From CAWCKS01 sp963763485 (lineage in GTDB: Bacteria; Pseudomonadota; Alphaproteobacteria; Rhizobiales; Xanthobacteraceae), in NCBI GenBank assembly GCA_963763485.1, contig CAVXOW010000003.1:124001-188000 (forward strand): a DNA stretch of 64,000 bases, read 5' to 3'. Below the pieces are notes generated by a model. It saw nothing but the letters and a program-made list of their open reading frames with translations, was not told the origin of the DNA and made no database searches. Made by a program: the position numbers and the translations under genes. Numbering within the stretch: the first letter of the stretch is position 1; each line of letters opens with the position of its first letter. Below, piece after piece: positions 43,926 through 53,112 of this stretch.

Positions 43926-44033
43926 GGATGACCTTCCCATTGGGTGCATTGACCCTTGGTGCCCTCGGCGCGCAAGCTGGTTCACAAAGGCGCGACCAGC
44001 GGCCAGAAACAACGACCCCAGGGGAGCAAACGC

Positions 44034-44870
44034 ATGAAAATCATCGACGCCCAGGTGCATATCTGGAAGGACGCGACGTCGGCGCCGTCGGGCATCCATC
44101 GCAAGGTGAAGTCCTTCCTCGCCGAGGAATGCCTGAAAGAAATGGACGAGGCCGGCGTCGATGCCGCGCTGATCCATCCGCCGGTGAGTTGGGACCCCGA
44201 CGCCAACGAGCTCGCGATCGAGGCCGCGAAAAAATATCCGGATCGTTTTGCCGTGATGGGCCAGTTCGCGCCGGACAAGCCGGAGAACCGCAAGCTGGTG
44301 AAGACCTGGCGCAGCCAGCCCGGCATGCTCGGCTTGCGCTGGCCGCTTTTGACCGAGCAGCAGCAGAAGTGGCTCGACGACGGCACGCTCGACTGGCTGT
44401 GGCCGGAAGCCGAAGCCGCCGGCGTGCCGATCGCAATGATGGCCGGATTGTTCCTGCCAAAATTCCGCGCCATCGCGGAAAAATATCCGAAGCTGAAGCT
44501 CGTGATCGATCACTGCGGGCTCAACCGCCACGGCCAGGACGACGCGGCTTTCATCCATCTCGATGAGCTCGTGAAGACAGCGAAGCTTCCGAACGTCGCG
44601 CTGAAAGCGACCGGCGCGCCGCACTATTCGACCAAGGGCTATCCGTTCAAGAACATCCAGGATGGCTTGCACCGCATCTATGATGCGTTCGGGCCGAAGC
44701 GTTTTTTCTGGGGCACCGATATCACGCGCATGCCGTGCTCTTATCGCCAGTGCGTCACGTTCTTCACCGAGGAATTGCCGTGGCTGAAGGGCCGCGATCT
44801 GGAGGACGTGATGGGCCGCGGCCTGTGCGAGTGGCTCGGCTGGGATTATGCGAGCGTGCGCGGCAGGTAG
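44034..44870 (+). CDS. Amidohydrolase_2 family metal-dependent hydrolase
   Basis: This 278-residue TIM-barrel hydrolase of the Amidohydro_2 group (relatives of aminocarboxymuconate-semialdehyde decarboxylases and 2-pyrone-4,6-dicarboxylate lactonases) starts IDAQVHIW, an HxH-like variant with only one His. Conserved later are VIDHCGLNRHGQ (His) and FFWGTDITRMPCSY (Asp). A hydrolase or decarboxylase acting on an aromatic-derived acid is plausible. GGGGAG precedes the ATG at 44034. An imperfect terminator follows at 44925. Confidence 0.85.
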   Translation: MKIIDAQVHIWKDATSAPSGIHRKVKSFLAEECLKEMDEAGVDAALIHPPVSWDPDANELAIEAAKKYPDRFAVMGQFAPDKPENRKLVKTWRSQPGMLGLRWPLLTEQQQKWLDDGTLDWLWPEAEAAGVPIAMMAGLFLPKFRAIAEKYPKLKLVIDHCGLNRHGQDDAAFIHLDELVKTAKLPNVALKATGAPHYSTKGYPFKNIQDGLHRIYDAFGPKRFFWGTDITRMPCSYRQCVTFFTEELPWLKGRDLEDVMGRGLCEWLGWDYASVRGR

Positions 44871-44924
44871 CGTTTAGCTGAGCAACTCCTACGCCGCGCA
44901 GCTTTTGAGACAATCCGTGCGGGC

Positions 44925-44959
44925 GAAACCTGGGGCGAGCGCAGCCCTGGGTTTCTTTT
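44925..44959 (+). terminator. Imperfect intrinsic terminator
   Basis: GAAACC...GGGC pairs with GCCC...GGTTTC (two mismatched positions inside the stem), followed directly by TTTT. It lies 55 bp after the amidohydrolase. The rest of the gap to 45284 contains no gene that I can support and no tRNA-like fold was seen. Confidence 0.5.
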
Positions 44960-45284
44960 CCATCTTTGGTTGGGAGCGCCACTGCTGTCGTGGCCGCTCA
45001 ACCCGGGCTACGGGGCAGCGAGGCACCCCCTTCACATTTCTGTCAGAAATGGGCGTTTTAACTTAAATTGTGCCGATGGCGCGGCAAACCTTTGGCAAAC
45101 CATCGAAAAATTGGCTCACCTATGCAGCTGAGCGACCCCTCCCTTCCGCAGAAGGGCTATTTGCGACGCGCCTGATTGCCTATACGCGCGCCGGCCGCCT
45201 GCGAGCACACCATCATTCACCAACGCAGCGGCGTCGTTCCTGATCGCGAACCCTTCGTTCGCGCAACACCAAGAAGGTCAGTCA

Positions 45285-45641
45285 ATGTTGCGTAGCGTAC
45301 TCTGCGCGCTGGCGCTCGTCAGCGTGATCCCTGCCGCTGAGGCCCGTGGCCTCCATCATCACCATGGCCATCACGGCACGCCGTGGTGCGGCATCTATCT
45401 CTCGAGCTATCTTGGCAAGCACGATCGTAACCTCGCGCTGGCACGCAATTGGGCGCGTGAAGGCTCGCCTGCACCGGGGCCGGGCGTCGGCGTCGTCGCA
45501 GTGTGGCCGCATCACGTCGGCATCATCACCGGGAAGGCGGCTGACGGCGAGTGGATCGTGCACTCCGGCAACGACGGTAACGCCGTCCGGACGCGGCCGC
45601 GCTCGCTCGCCGGCGTCATTGCTTTTCGCTATGTGAGCTGA
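45285..45641 (+). CDS. Small exported CHAP/NlpC-like protein
   Basis: This 118-residue protein has a Sec signal (MLRSVLCALALVSVIPAAEA), a His-rich mature start (RGLHHHHGHHG) and a compact domain with PWCGIYLSSYLG (Cys), VGVVAVWPHHVGIITG (His) and a later Asn. This Cys-His order matches CHAP/NlpC-P60-like peptidases, though it is shorter than most. It might cut cell-wall peptides. The His run could bind metal. It follows a 414-bp gap with no gene. Confidence 0.62.
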   Translation: MLRSVLCALALVSVIPAAEARGLHHHHGHHGTPWCGIYLSSYLGKHDRNLALARNWAREGSPAPGPGVGVVAVWPHHVGIITGKAADGEWIVHSGNDGNAVRTRPRSLAGVIAFRYVS

Positions 45642-45799
45642 AGGTCGCGTACGCCGAACCCGCATGGCCGGGCATCGCCGTTCGAAGAACGCATAGCTCT
45701 GTCGCCCGGCCACCTCGGCGTTCATCTGCGGCGTCATGAACTATGACCCCGGCCTCCGCGGCGGTATAACCGCAGGCAGTCGACGGAGGAGCAGGGACA

Positions 45800-46581
45800 A
45801 TGCCGGAAGATCTGACTGGCCGCGTCGCGCTGGTGACAGGCGGCGCGAGCGGTATCGGCACGGCGACGGCGAAAGCGCTGGCAAAATCCGGCGCCAAGGT
45901 CGTGGTCAGCGACGTCAGTGACGGCGCTGCGCTCGCCAGGGACATCGGGGGCGCTTATGTGCGCCACGACGTCACCAGCGAGGATGACTGGATCCGGCGA
46001 TCGCGTTTGCCAAATCGACCTTCGGCGGCCTCGATATCCTCGTCAACAATGCCGGCATCTTCCTGATGAAGCCGACGCCGGCAACGTCGCTGGAAGAATT
46101 CCGCCGCGTACTGCAGGTCAATGTCGAGGGCGTGTTTCTCGGCTTGAAGCACGGCATCCCCGCGCTCGCCGAGCGCGCGGCGAAGTGGGACGGCGGGGCC
46201 AGCGTGGTCAACCTGTCGTCGGTCGCCGGCCTCGTCGGCCAGGCCAACACGCTGGCCTACAATGCCTCGAAGGGCGCGGTGCGGCTGATGACCAAATCGT
46301 CGGCGATGGAATGCTCCCGCGGCAGCATCAAGGTGCGCGTCAATTCCGTGCACCCCGGCGTCATCAAGACGCCGATGATGGCGCGCGCGATGGCCGAGGT
46401 TGCCTCGCGTACCGGCATCGGCTCCAACAGCGTCGAGCAGCGTTTTACGGAGAGCCACCCGATCGGCCGGCTCGGCCGCGACACCGACGTCGCCAATGCA
46501 ATCGTCTTCCTGGCCTCCAACTCCGCCGCCTTCATGACCGGCTCGGAGCTCGTCGTCGACGGCGGCTGGACCGCGACGTGA
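45800..46581 (+). pseudogene. Short-chain dehydrogenase/reductase with a -1 frameshift
   Basis: The repaired protein has about 260 residues of classical SDR fold: TGGASGIGTATA near residues 14-25 (NAD(P) binding), VNNAG after the break, VVNLSSVAG with the catalytic Ser, and YNASKGA with Tyr and Lys. The frame breaks near 45994-45996 after DDWI; adding one base restores AIAFAKSTFGGLDILVNNAG. The C terminus VVDGGWTAT is intact, and a 40-bp copy of this end occurs at 47226-47265. Substrate unknown. Confidence 0.75.
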
Positions 46582-46596
46582 CCTCATCCTGAGCCG

Positions 46597-47139
46597 TCAG
46601 GCGGCCTTGCGCAGCGGAAAGGCCTCGCGCCGTCGCGCCGCGATGCCACAGCCGCAAGCGTGGCTGGTCTCGTCCTCGATGTCGAAGCCGAGCTTTTCCA
46701 GCGTAGCGCGCAGTCTCTGGTTGGCGGCTGCCTTCTGGGCATCGACCCACACCACGATCATGCCGTTCGCGGCAACGAACGCCGCCAGCCGCTCGAGCGT
46801 CGGCTCCAGCGCGTTGAACGTGCGCTGGCGCCAGTCGACCAGCACGGCATCGTACTGCCGCGTCGGATGGCCGGAATTGGCCGCAGCCGCGGCGCGGGCG
46901 TAGCCGAGGCGCTGCAGCTCGAGCATGAGCTCGAGGCTCTTGGCGCCGGCGACCAAAATGCGGTGGTCTTTTGTGCCGCGCGCGAGCGCGATCATCGGCT
47001 CGATGATGCGATCATGGGCGCGAGTTTGAGCAGAGAAATTCACGGTCGTCACCATTTGCTTCGCGGAAGCGGGCGGGGCGCCACGAGGCGCGGCCCTGCT
47101 TCCGCTCGTTGTCGATGCATCAGATGGCGAACTCGCCAT
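46597..47139 (-). CDS. Hypothetical protein with a C-terminal Cys cluster
   Basis: This 180-residue protein is mostly alpha/beta (DHRILVAGAKSLELMLELQRLGY, then YDAVLVDWRQRTFNAL and NGMIVVWVDAQ), resembling a receiver- or Rossmann-like fold, with a final HACGCGIAARRREAF that could bind metal. I do not recognise the family. ATG 47139 is preferred; an open frame extends 60 bases further. It lies between the SDR gene and a copy of the SDR gene's end. Confidence 0.55.
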   Translation of the reverse strand: MASSPSDASTTSGSRAAPRGAPPASAKQMVTTVNFSAQTRAHDRIIEPMIALARGTKDHRILVAGAKSLELMLELQRLGYARAAAAANSGHPTRQYDAVLVDWRQRTFNALEPTLERLAAFVAANGMIVVWVDAQKAAANQRLRATLEKLGFDIEDETSHACGCGIAARRREAFPLRKAA

Positions 47140-47225
47140 ATAAACGCGAGAGGGATGGATCGCGCGCCGTATAGTGAACTCATAAAGGGTGGCGAACACA
47201 AAAGGGCGCAGTGTTCATGACTGCC

Positions 47226-47265
47226 CTCGGACCTCGTGGTCGACGGCGGCTGGACCGCGACGTGA
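47226..47265 (+). repeat. Duplicated 3' end of the SDR gene
   Basis: CTCGGA(c)CTCGT(g)GTCGACG and the following 20-odd bases match the last 40 bases of the SDR gene (46542-46581) with two mismatches, including the stop codon. CCTCATCCTGAG follows both copies, directly after the first and after a T-rich insert in the second. It is a remnant of a local duplication or of a second SDR gene. Confidence 0.75.
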
Positions 47266-47350
47266 TTTTTTTGGCCTCATCCTGAGAGCCTGACCGAAAA
47301 AGCAACACGCAATTTCGGGATTCTCCAAGGTCTTGGAAATAAATCGTTTT

Positions 47351-47444
47351 CTCGTCATGGCCGGACTTGTCCCGGCCATCCACGTCTTTCTGGCACAAAC
47401 CTTCGTAAGACGTGGATGCCCGGCACAAGGCCGGGCATGACGAG
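47351..47444. repeat. REP-like palindromic element, second copy
   Basis: CTCGTCATGGCCGG at the left pairs with CCGGGCATGACGAG at the right; the middle carries ATCCACGTCTT and AAGACGTGGAT. It matches the element at 27028-27114. The gap 47140-47579 otherwise contains only the SDR-end copy and part of another repeat (GCGTCTCGAAGGATGG near 47530). Confidence 0.8.
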
Positions 47445-47579
47445 CTAAGCGATAAGTCCCGATTTTCCTCTACGCATTTTGTGTCAGACTTTGAGGAGCC
47501 GCGCCGCAGCGCGAAGCGCGAAGGCGGGGCGTCTCGAAGGATGGCGGCACGGGAGGCGCAATCGCGCTATAGTCCCCGC

Positions 47580-48636
47580 ATGTCCACGCGCTACCGCCTG
47601 ATCGGCTCGACCGCCTCGCCCTATGCGTTGAAACTGCGCGCGATCCTGCGCTATCGCCGCATCCCGCACGACTGGGTCATCATGACCAAGCAACTGCGGC
47701 AGACAGACGGCGCACTTGAAGCCGAGCCTGATCCCGGTGCTGCAATATCCCGACGGCAGCTTTCGCGGCGAGACCACGGCGCTCGCCTACGATCTCGAAG
47801 CGCGCCATCACCCCCGCTCGATCATCCCCGACGACAAGGCGGTCGCCTTCGTGTGCGATCTCCTGGAAGACATGGCCGACGAGTGGGCCGTAAAACCGCT
47901 GTTCTTCTATCGCTGGTGGGACGAGGAGGATCAGGCCTACGTCTCGCGCTGGGCCGGCGAGGAATGGTCGACATCGGAAGCTGAAACCGGCAGCGCCGAG
48001 GAAATCGCGGAATTCCGCCGCCGCCAGATCGCGCGCATGCCGATCCTCGGCGCGACCGCCGAGAACCAGCCGCTGCTCGAAGAGAGCTACCGGCGCATCC
48101 TCGTCGCGTTCGAGCCGCATGTCGGCATGACGAAATACCTGTTCGGCAGCCGGCCCTCGCTCGCCGACTTCGCCTGGTACGGCCAGCTCGCCCAGCTCGC
48201 GACCGATCCCACGCCGATGCGCATCATGCGACAACTCGCGCCGATGACCGATCACTGGGTGCGCCGCCTCGACGACGCCTCCGGCGTCGACGGCGCATGG
48301 GCGTCGCGGGAGGACGCGCTGTCGGAGTCGGGATGGGTGGCGGCACTGCTCGCGATTGCGGGCGAAGTCTACCTGCCGTTACTCGTCGCCAACGCTGAAG
48401 CCTTCGCACAAGGCCGCGACAAGCTCGAGATTGCAGCGTGGGGCCTGCCTTACGTGCTGACGCCGTTCAAATACCAGGTGAAGTGCCTGGAGAGCCTGCG
48501 CGGGCGGTTCGCGGCGCTCTGTGCCGACGACCGCGCAGTGCTGCGGCCGGTGCTGGAGCGGACGGGGTGTTGGGGCATCTCGGTCGAGCGGAAAGAATGC
48601 GAGCACGAAGGCGAACGTCGGCAATGCCCCGCCTAA
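47580..48636 (+). pseudogene. Glutathione S-transferase family protein with a +1 frameshift
   Basis: Repaired, the protein has about 351 residues with an N-terminal thioredoxin-like GST domain (STASPYALKLRAILRYR, then LIPVLQYPDGSFRGETTALAYDLE) and a helical C-terminal domain (KYLFGSRPSLADFAWYGQLAQL). The frame breaks at GG 47709-47710; dropping one G joins RQTD to AHLKPSLIPVLQ. The C-terminal extension of about 100 residues is longer than in ordinary GSTs. A role in conjugation or detoxification is inferred only from the fold. Confidence 0.75.
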
Positions 48637-49109
48637 GGTCGATACACTTCGGCGACGGACGTTGGCTGAATTGACAACCAAGAGGGATGCTTAGGAGTAC
48701 ATCATTCGTAATTACAGACGATTCCATTTCGCGGGGTCTTGTCGGTCGGCCTTGCATGGCTTATCCGCGCATCGTTCAGCAAGGCGACACCGCCCGCCAT
48801 TGCCCACTGTCCTGATCTTTGGGCGATGATCTTAACTCCGGAATCGGGACACATCGTCATGGGTTGGTTTCCTGGATGGGCCGACGACTATGGCGATGAC
48901 AGCTTGGTGGACGGCTGTCTATTTTTGGGCCTAGCATTAGTGATATCTCCTGCAGGCCCGGGAATACGGAGCTTGTTCGCATTGTCGATTCCGAGCGAAA
49001 AGATGCGCTGTCGAACTTGCAGCACGATTGAAGAAAAGAAAGTTCACGACGAGGACATGGCGAATGTTCAAGGCATGACACAGCCCTCGCACATTGAACG
49101 AGCGCTAGT
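48637..49109. other. Atypical, lower-GC stretch without a supported gene
   Basis: This stretch is visibly richer in A/T than its neighbours. Several short open frames exist but none has a recognisable domain, and the best plus-strand frame (MGWFPGWADDYGDD...) has mixed codon use. It is probably part of a small accessory insert together with the split gene that follows. Confidence 0.4.
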
Positions 49110-49968
49110 TTGAAAGACAGCCGCACGCTGGAGACTGCTGGGAAACGAAAGCTGTCAAATGCAGAGCTTCGATAGACATTCAGCATTCAGCTCTCCGAGA
49201 CAACAGACCCGTCCAAGGAACAACAGACGCGAGCAGGATTAGCAATACGGGGCACCGCCAACCTGCTGAAGCTTATCGACAAGCTGCCCCTGGTAGACGC
49301 CAAATGGGTCAGGACGCCGCCTCCAGCAGAAGCAATCGGCGTCGTTATGGCCATGGGGCCCGTAGCCATCAACGACGGGATCGTTCTCTTCGGGCGTGCT
49401 TGTCGTGTTCAACGCAGCGGCGTCAGGAACTCAAGTTGCGACAAGAGCGGAAGCGCTCGCGCGCGCGCTGATAGAAAATGGCATCATGGCTCGATCAGCC
49501 TCGGCCCAGAGCGATCAGAATTAAAAGACGACCGGCCAACCAATCTCCAGATTGTAGTTGCTAGCAAGCCCTCCGTCGTTCCCCGGCGCCTAAAGCCGAT
49601 AGAAATCAAAACGATTGCCGATTTTCTTTCGCAACATTCACCGCAAAAGTTCGAATTGGTCGTCAGCGGCGAAAGTCCCGAGCCTGATATCTACGCTGCG
49701 GACATACAGAAAGCGCTGACAGACGGGGGATGGGAGCTAGAAAGCCGCACTTACGCGAGCAACCTGCAAGAAGGCATTACGTCGATGGCCATTAGACCGA
49801 TGAGCACGCCGCCCAACCAAGACGTAAACAATCCGCCTGTCGAAGTCTTATTTGCGCAGGCATTTGCGAGAAGCCCATGTTCCATCTGGGCCCCGCGCAT
49901 CGGGAAGCACCGCTACCGCCACGCGCGAGACGTTTCACTATCACAATAGGCAATTTGCCAAATGGATA
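49110..49968 (+). pseudogene. Unknown membrane-anchored protein gene, multiply frame-disrupted
   Basis: Pieces join into one protein: a soluble N-terminal stretch (NLLKLIDKLPLVDAKWV), a hydrophobic helix spanning AIGVVMAMGPVAIND and IVLFGVLVVFNAAAS, a coiled linker, and a C-terminal alpha/beta domain (FELVVSGESPEPDIYAAD, ITIGNLPNG). Frame changes are at GGG 49392-49394 (+1), near 49515-49520 (-1), near 49869 (+1) and near 49939 (+1, less sure); a TAG at 49173-49175 cuts the first 20 codons. Start and C terminus are uncertain. The C-terminal pattern resembles hypothetical proteins seen in rhizobial accessory DNA. Confidence 0.45.
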
Positions 49969-50021
49969 AGGCGAAAATCATTCTTCACGCTACTAGTGGA
50001 GGTGAGGTCGTCGCTGCTTTC

Positions 50022-50426
50022 CTACGCGCCGCCCACAAGCCACACCACCCCCCACAGACACAGCGCATGCATCGTGTTGTCGGTCACGGTGTAGACAATC
50101 GCCGTGAACGCGATGTCGAATTCGCGGTTGGGCGTGGTGTTGGCGCGCGCGGCCTCGAAGGTGCGGCCGCGGATAAGTTTTAGCCAGGGTGTGGCGAGCG
50201 ACCAGCGGTCGATGATCCAGTGCGGCACGAACACCGCGATCGCGAACAGCGGCGACAGGGTGCCGACCATCGCGCAGACCGCAACGGTGTAAACAGCGAC
50301 ATGGATGGTGCAGGCCCTAAAACCTTCGGCGCCCGGCTTGCTCTTGGTCAGCGCCATCCATTTCGATTGCAGGAGATAGTCGCCGATCAGGTGACCGAGG
50401 ATTGCGAGGATGAAGAGGCGTTCCAT
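50022..50426 (-). CDS. DUF3307 family membrane protein
   Basis: This 134-residue protein with three to four transmembrane helices starts with a conserved ILAILGHLIGDYLLQSKWMA and later has PHWIIDRW and NTMHALCLWGVVWLV. These His/Asp-rich membrane motifs match DUF3307, a family of unknown function found near phage or restriction-type genes and elsewhere. The ATG at 50426 is divergent from the following two-gene module. Confidence 0.78.
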   Translation of the reverse strand: MERLFILAILGHLIGDYLLQSKWMALTKSKPGAEGFRACTIHVAVYTVAVCAMVGTLSPLFAIAVFVPHWIIDRWSLATPWLKLIRGRTFEAARANTTPNREFDIAFTAIVYTVTDNTMHALCLWGVVWLVGGA

Positions 50427-50553
50427 TGATCATCACCCCGGTTATTTCGTCCAAGACAACAGGCGTCTACTTTACGCGCGGAATTTAATTCTGCGCCAAT
50501 GCGCGGCTAGGCTGTGGCGTTGGCAAAATTCGTTTTTTCGGTGAGGGGCACGG

Positions 50554-51744
50554 ATGTTTGCGTTTGTCTGGCTCGTGGCGGGGCTGGTCATCGGCTGGAC
50601 CGTTTGCGCGCTGATCGACCGGATCGAGGCCGAACGCGTCGGGCCGGGCCGACCGCGACGGCGTTTCGTGCCGGGAGACTGGCTGCTTTGGCTGCTTGTT
50701 GCGGTGCTCGTGCTGGCGATGTTCGCAATCAGGGCAACTCCGACAGCCTGTCCAAGGAGCTGCTTTCGATCAAGTCGATATTTGTCGGTCCACGCTTCGG
50801 CCCGTTTGTGCTCGGAGCGATCGCCGGCGTGCTGGCATTCCGCTGCCGCGAGCCGATTGTCGACACTTTGAAGGAGACGTTTGACGCCGTCCTTGGGAAG
50901 GCCGAGCAGCCGGCCTGGGCGTTGCAGAGCGGGGTCGCCCTGGCGCTGATCGCGGTTGTCGTGCTGATCGTTAAACCCGACCTCCTGGATCACATCAAGT
51001 CGGTCAAGGCTGGCGGTTTCGAAGCGACGTTTGTTGCCCGCTCGGCAACGGTTCGGACAGCGAGACTTGAAAATGGCGATCTGACCGAAAAGCTTGCGAT
51101 CAGCCTCTATAGCAATTACGAGCGAGATTTTCTCGGTCCTGCCGGGCCGCGGGGCAGGGCTCGCGAGTGGTTCGATCAACTCGGCGGTTTGCCTGAGCGA
51201 TTTTCGATCGCGACGACTTTGTTTCAGAACTACGTCGAGATCGTCATCAAGTCGGTCATCTGCCTGGACGAGAACGACGTGCGGCGGATGGCGCTCGATG
51301 ACCCCGATCTCATCGCATATGCCGCGACCTGGCAGCGTTTCATTCTGGACTTGAACGATGGCCACAACGATTTTTCGGAAGCGGCCCTGCGCTCGGTTCT
51401 CGAAGATCTGCGTGCGCGCTCAATGCGGTTTGCCGACCACGTGACGCGCCTCGCGCCAAAGTGCGAGACAAAGATCAAGGCAGTCGCTCGTTCGGACGTG
51501 TCGCCGGCAGCGGATGCTGGGCATCATCTGGTATTACTTCACCCTGGCTGAAAGGGTCGCGAAGCGCGACGTGCGCGAAATTCGCGGCGTGACCATCCTT
51601 GATCCGTATCTTGCTGCAGCGACGGGTGATCTCCTGTCGTTCCTGGTTGATCAGAAGGAGAAGGCCAATTTTCTCGCGAAAGCCCTCGCCAAATTTCCAA
51701 AATGGCTCGATCTCGTGACCGGCAATCCACGTTTTGCTCGATGA
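50554..51744 (+). pseudogene. Unknown membrane protein (module gene 1) with two frame changes
   Basis: Repaired, the protein has about 396 residues: two N-terminal helices (FVWLVAGLVIGWTVCALID; WLLWLLVAVLVLAMFA), two more (RFGPFVLGAIAGVLAF; ALQSGVALALIAVVVLIV), then a cytosolic or periplasmic helical domain of about 250 residues. A -1 change near 50727-50728 (AA for AAA) and a +1 change near 51500-51511 split it; the joins FANQGNSDSLSKEL and RMLGIIWYYF look natural. No family is recognised. GAGGGG precedes the ATG. Its stop overlaps the ATG of the next gene (ATGA), so the pair is translated together. Confidence 0.6.
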
Positions 51745-52373
51745 GCGAGCAAGTACAAGAGTTCGGTTCCCCGCCGATCAACGAGGGCATTGACGAGATC
51801 AATTACGCTATCGCCGGGGCCGACAACTTGATGGCGAGGAGTGTCGAGCGGAGACAAGGCGACATTGCCGATCGGGCAAACGCCAACGCGATTTATGACG
51901 TTTATATCGTCAACCTGATGGTGTTGCTGACGTCGAAGATCGAAATCTTAAATCAGCGCGCACTCGCCAACGAGCCGATCACGCCTGAGCTGCGCCAGGA
52001 ATGGGTCACCGCGGTGAGCAGACTGTCGGCGATCATGCGAGCAAGATCCAAGGCGCCGATCAACGGGATTCGTGTTCCCGCCACCGCGCTCAGCGCGACC
52101 GCGTTGGCCCGCCTGCCTGTCATTGCGATGCGCCGGGAGCGAGATTTCGATGCCGATCGTGCACTCGCATTGAGCGCGGTTCTGGTAGACGGAAATGTCT
52201 CCGAAGCGTCAGCGCAGAATTGCAACGCGGCTCGCTTCTATCTTCGCGATGCGCGGGATCTGCTGCCAGAACTGGCAGACAATAGCACCGAGGAGGCGCG
52301 GCTACGGCAGTGGGTCAATCTCACCGTGGCAAGGGTGAATGCGTCCTGCGAGCAGGGCGAGACCGGCGGCTAA
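51741..52373 (+). CDS. Unknown helical protein (module gene 2)
   Basis: This 210-residue, mainly alpha-helical protein has an acidic N terminus (MSEQVQEFGSPPINEGIDEI) and no export signal. A mid region VYIVNLMVLLTSKIEILNQ is weakly hydrophobic, and the C-terminal half (AARFYLRDARDLLPELADN) looks like paired helices with one Cys at each end. Its ATG overlaps the stop of module gene 1, strong evidence of coupled expression. I do not recognise it. A partner or cytoplasmic regulator of the membrane protein is the simplest reading. Confidence 0.68.
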   Translation: MSEQVQEFGSPPINEGIDEINYAIAGADNLMARSVERRQGDIADRANANAIYDVYIVNLMVLLTSKIEILNQRALANEPITPELRQEWVTAVSRLSAIMRARSKAPINGIRVPATALSATALARLPVIAMRRERDFDADRALALSAVLVDGNVSEASAQNCNAARFYLRDARDLLPELADNSTEEARLRQWVNLTVARVNASCEQGETGG

Positions 52374-52471
52374 ACCGGGCCGCCGCCAAGCTCGCGCGCC
52401 ATCGCAAGCGGCGCCCATGTGGCCAGCGCCGCCGCAATGATAGTTGCCCAGATGAAAAGCTTAAGTTTCAT
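52370..52471 (-). CDS. Possible 33-residue exported peptide
   Basis: ATG at 52469-52471 starts MKLKLFIWATIIAAAL and continues ATWAPLAMA before a short tail RELGGGPV and TAG at 52370-52372. It is nearly all signal peptide with a good cleavage site (AMA). An AGG lies about 9 bases upstream. It overlaps the last bases of module gene 2 on the other strand. It could be a small membrane or exported peptide; not confirmed. Confidence 0.35.
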   Translation of the reverse strand: MKLKLFIWATIIAAALATWAPLAMARELGGGPV

Positions 52472-52622
52472 GACTGCACCTGATGCGCAAAATATAGCTC
52501 CTTTTCCGGCGTGGCTCAAGGAGGCCAGAGCGGCACGTTTTGCTCAACTCTTCTTCATCATTATGAACATAACGTCAGGCGGGTCCAATCAGACGTTCCC
52601 CGCGCCACGCCGCAACGCACCC

Positions 52623-52636
52623 TTGATCAGGATCAA
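52623..52636. promoter_or_regulatory. FixK/FNR-type anaerobox
   Basis: TTGATCAGGATCAA is a perfect TTGAT-N4-ATCAA site for FixK/FNR regulators. Its centre is about 56 bases before the ATG of the following Met-rich protein; with activation from -41.5 the start of transcription would be near 52671, which leaves a normal short leader. Confidence 0.7.
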
Positions 52637-52685
52637 TCGGCCGGCCATCGCCGGTGCTTCAATGTCGGCCTCAATGGAGGCGGTC

Positions 52686-53110
52686 ATGCGCAGGCCATTC
52701 CTTGTTCCGCTGTCGATTGCAGTCATCCTCATCGTCCTGATGCTCGGGCTTCGAGGCCGCGTCTTATTCGGGGCCCCGGCCGTGGGGCATGATGGGGCCA
52801 GGCATGATGGACGGTGGCGCCCCGTGGGGCGGCTATGGCCCGCCGTTCATGAGGCACGGCTTCATGATGCGCGGCTATGGGCCGTCGTCCTGGGCCTCCG
52901 TCGCGCGATCTCAATCTGTCGGCCGATGCGGTGAAGGCTCAAGTCGAAAGCTGGGTCGCCTGGCAGGGCAATGCCCGCCTCAAAGTGGGCGACGTCAAGG
53001 AGAAGGACGCCGACACCATCCTCGCCGACATCGTGACCAAGGACAATTCGCTGGTGCAGCGCTTCGCCGTCAACCGTCACACCGGCCTGGTTCAGGACGT
53101 GGAGGACTGA
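52686..53110 (+). pseudogene. Met/Gly-rich exported protein with PepSY-like C-terminal domain, two +1 frame changes
   Basis: Repaired, the protein has about 141 residues: a hydrophobic N-terminal helix (PLSIAVILIVLMLG), a Gly/Met/Pro-rich region (MMGPGMMDGGAPWGGYGPP and HGFMMRGYG) that could bind copper or other soft metals, and a compact domain (DLNLSADAVKAQVESWVAW, LVQRFAVNRHTGLVQDVED) like PepSY proteins. Extra bases are at GGG 52746-52748 and GGG 52892-52894. A FixK/FNR box lies 50 bp upstream and a SHOCT protein gene begins 3 bp after the stop. Confidence 0.62.
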
Positions 53111-53112
53111 TC

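Noticed and set aside
48739..49113. Plus-strand frame MGWFPGWADDYGDD... in the AT-richer stretch
   Set aside because: Mixed codon use, no domain and competing frames; noted in the feature for the gap but not called as a gene.
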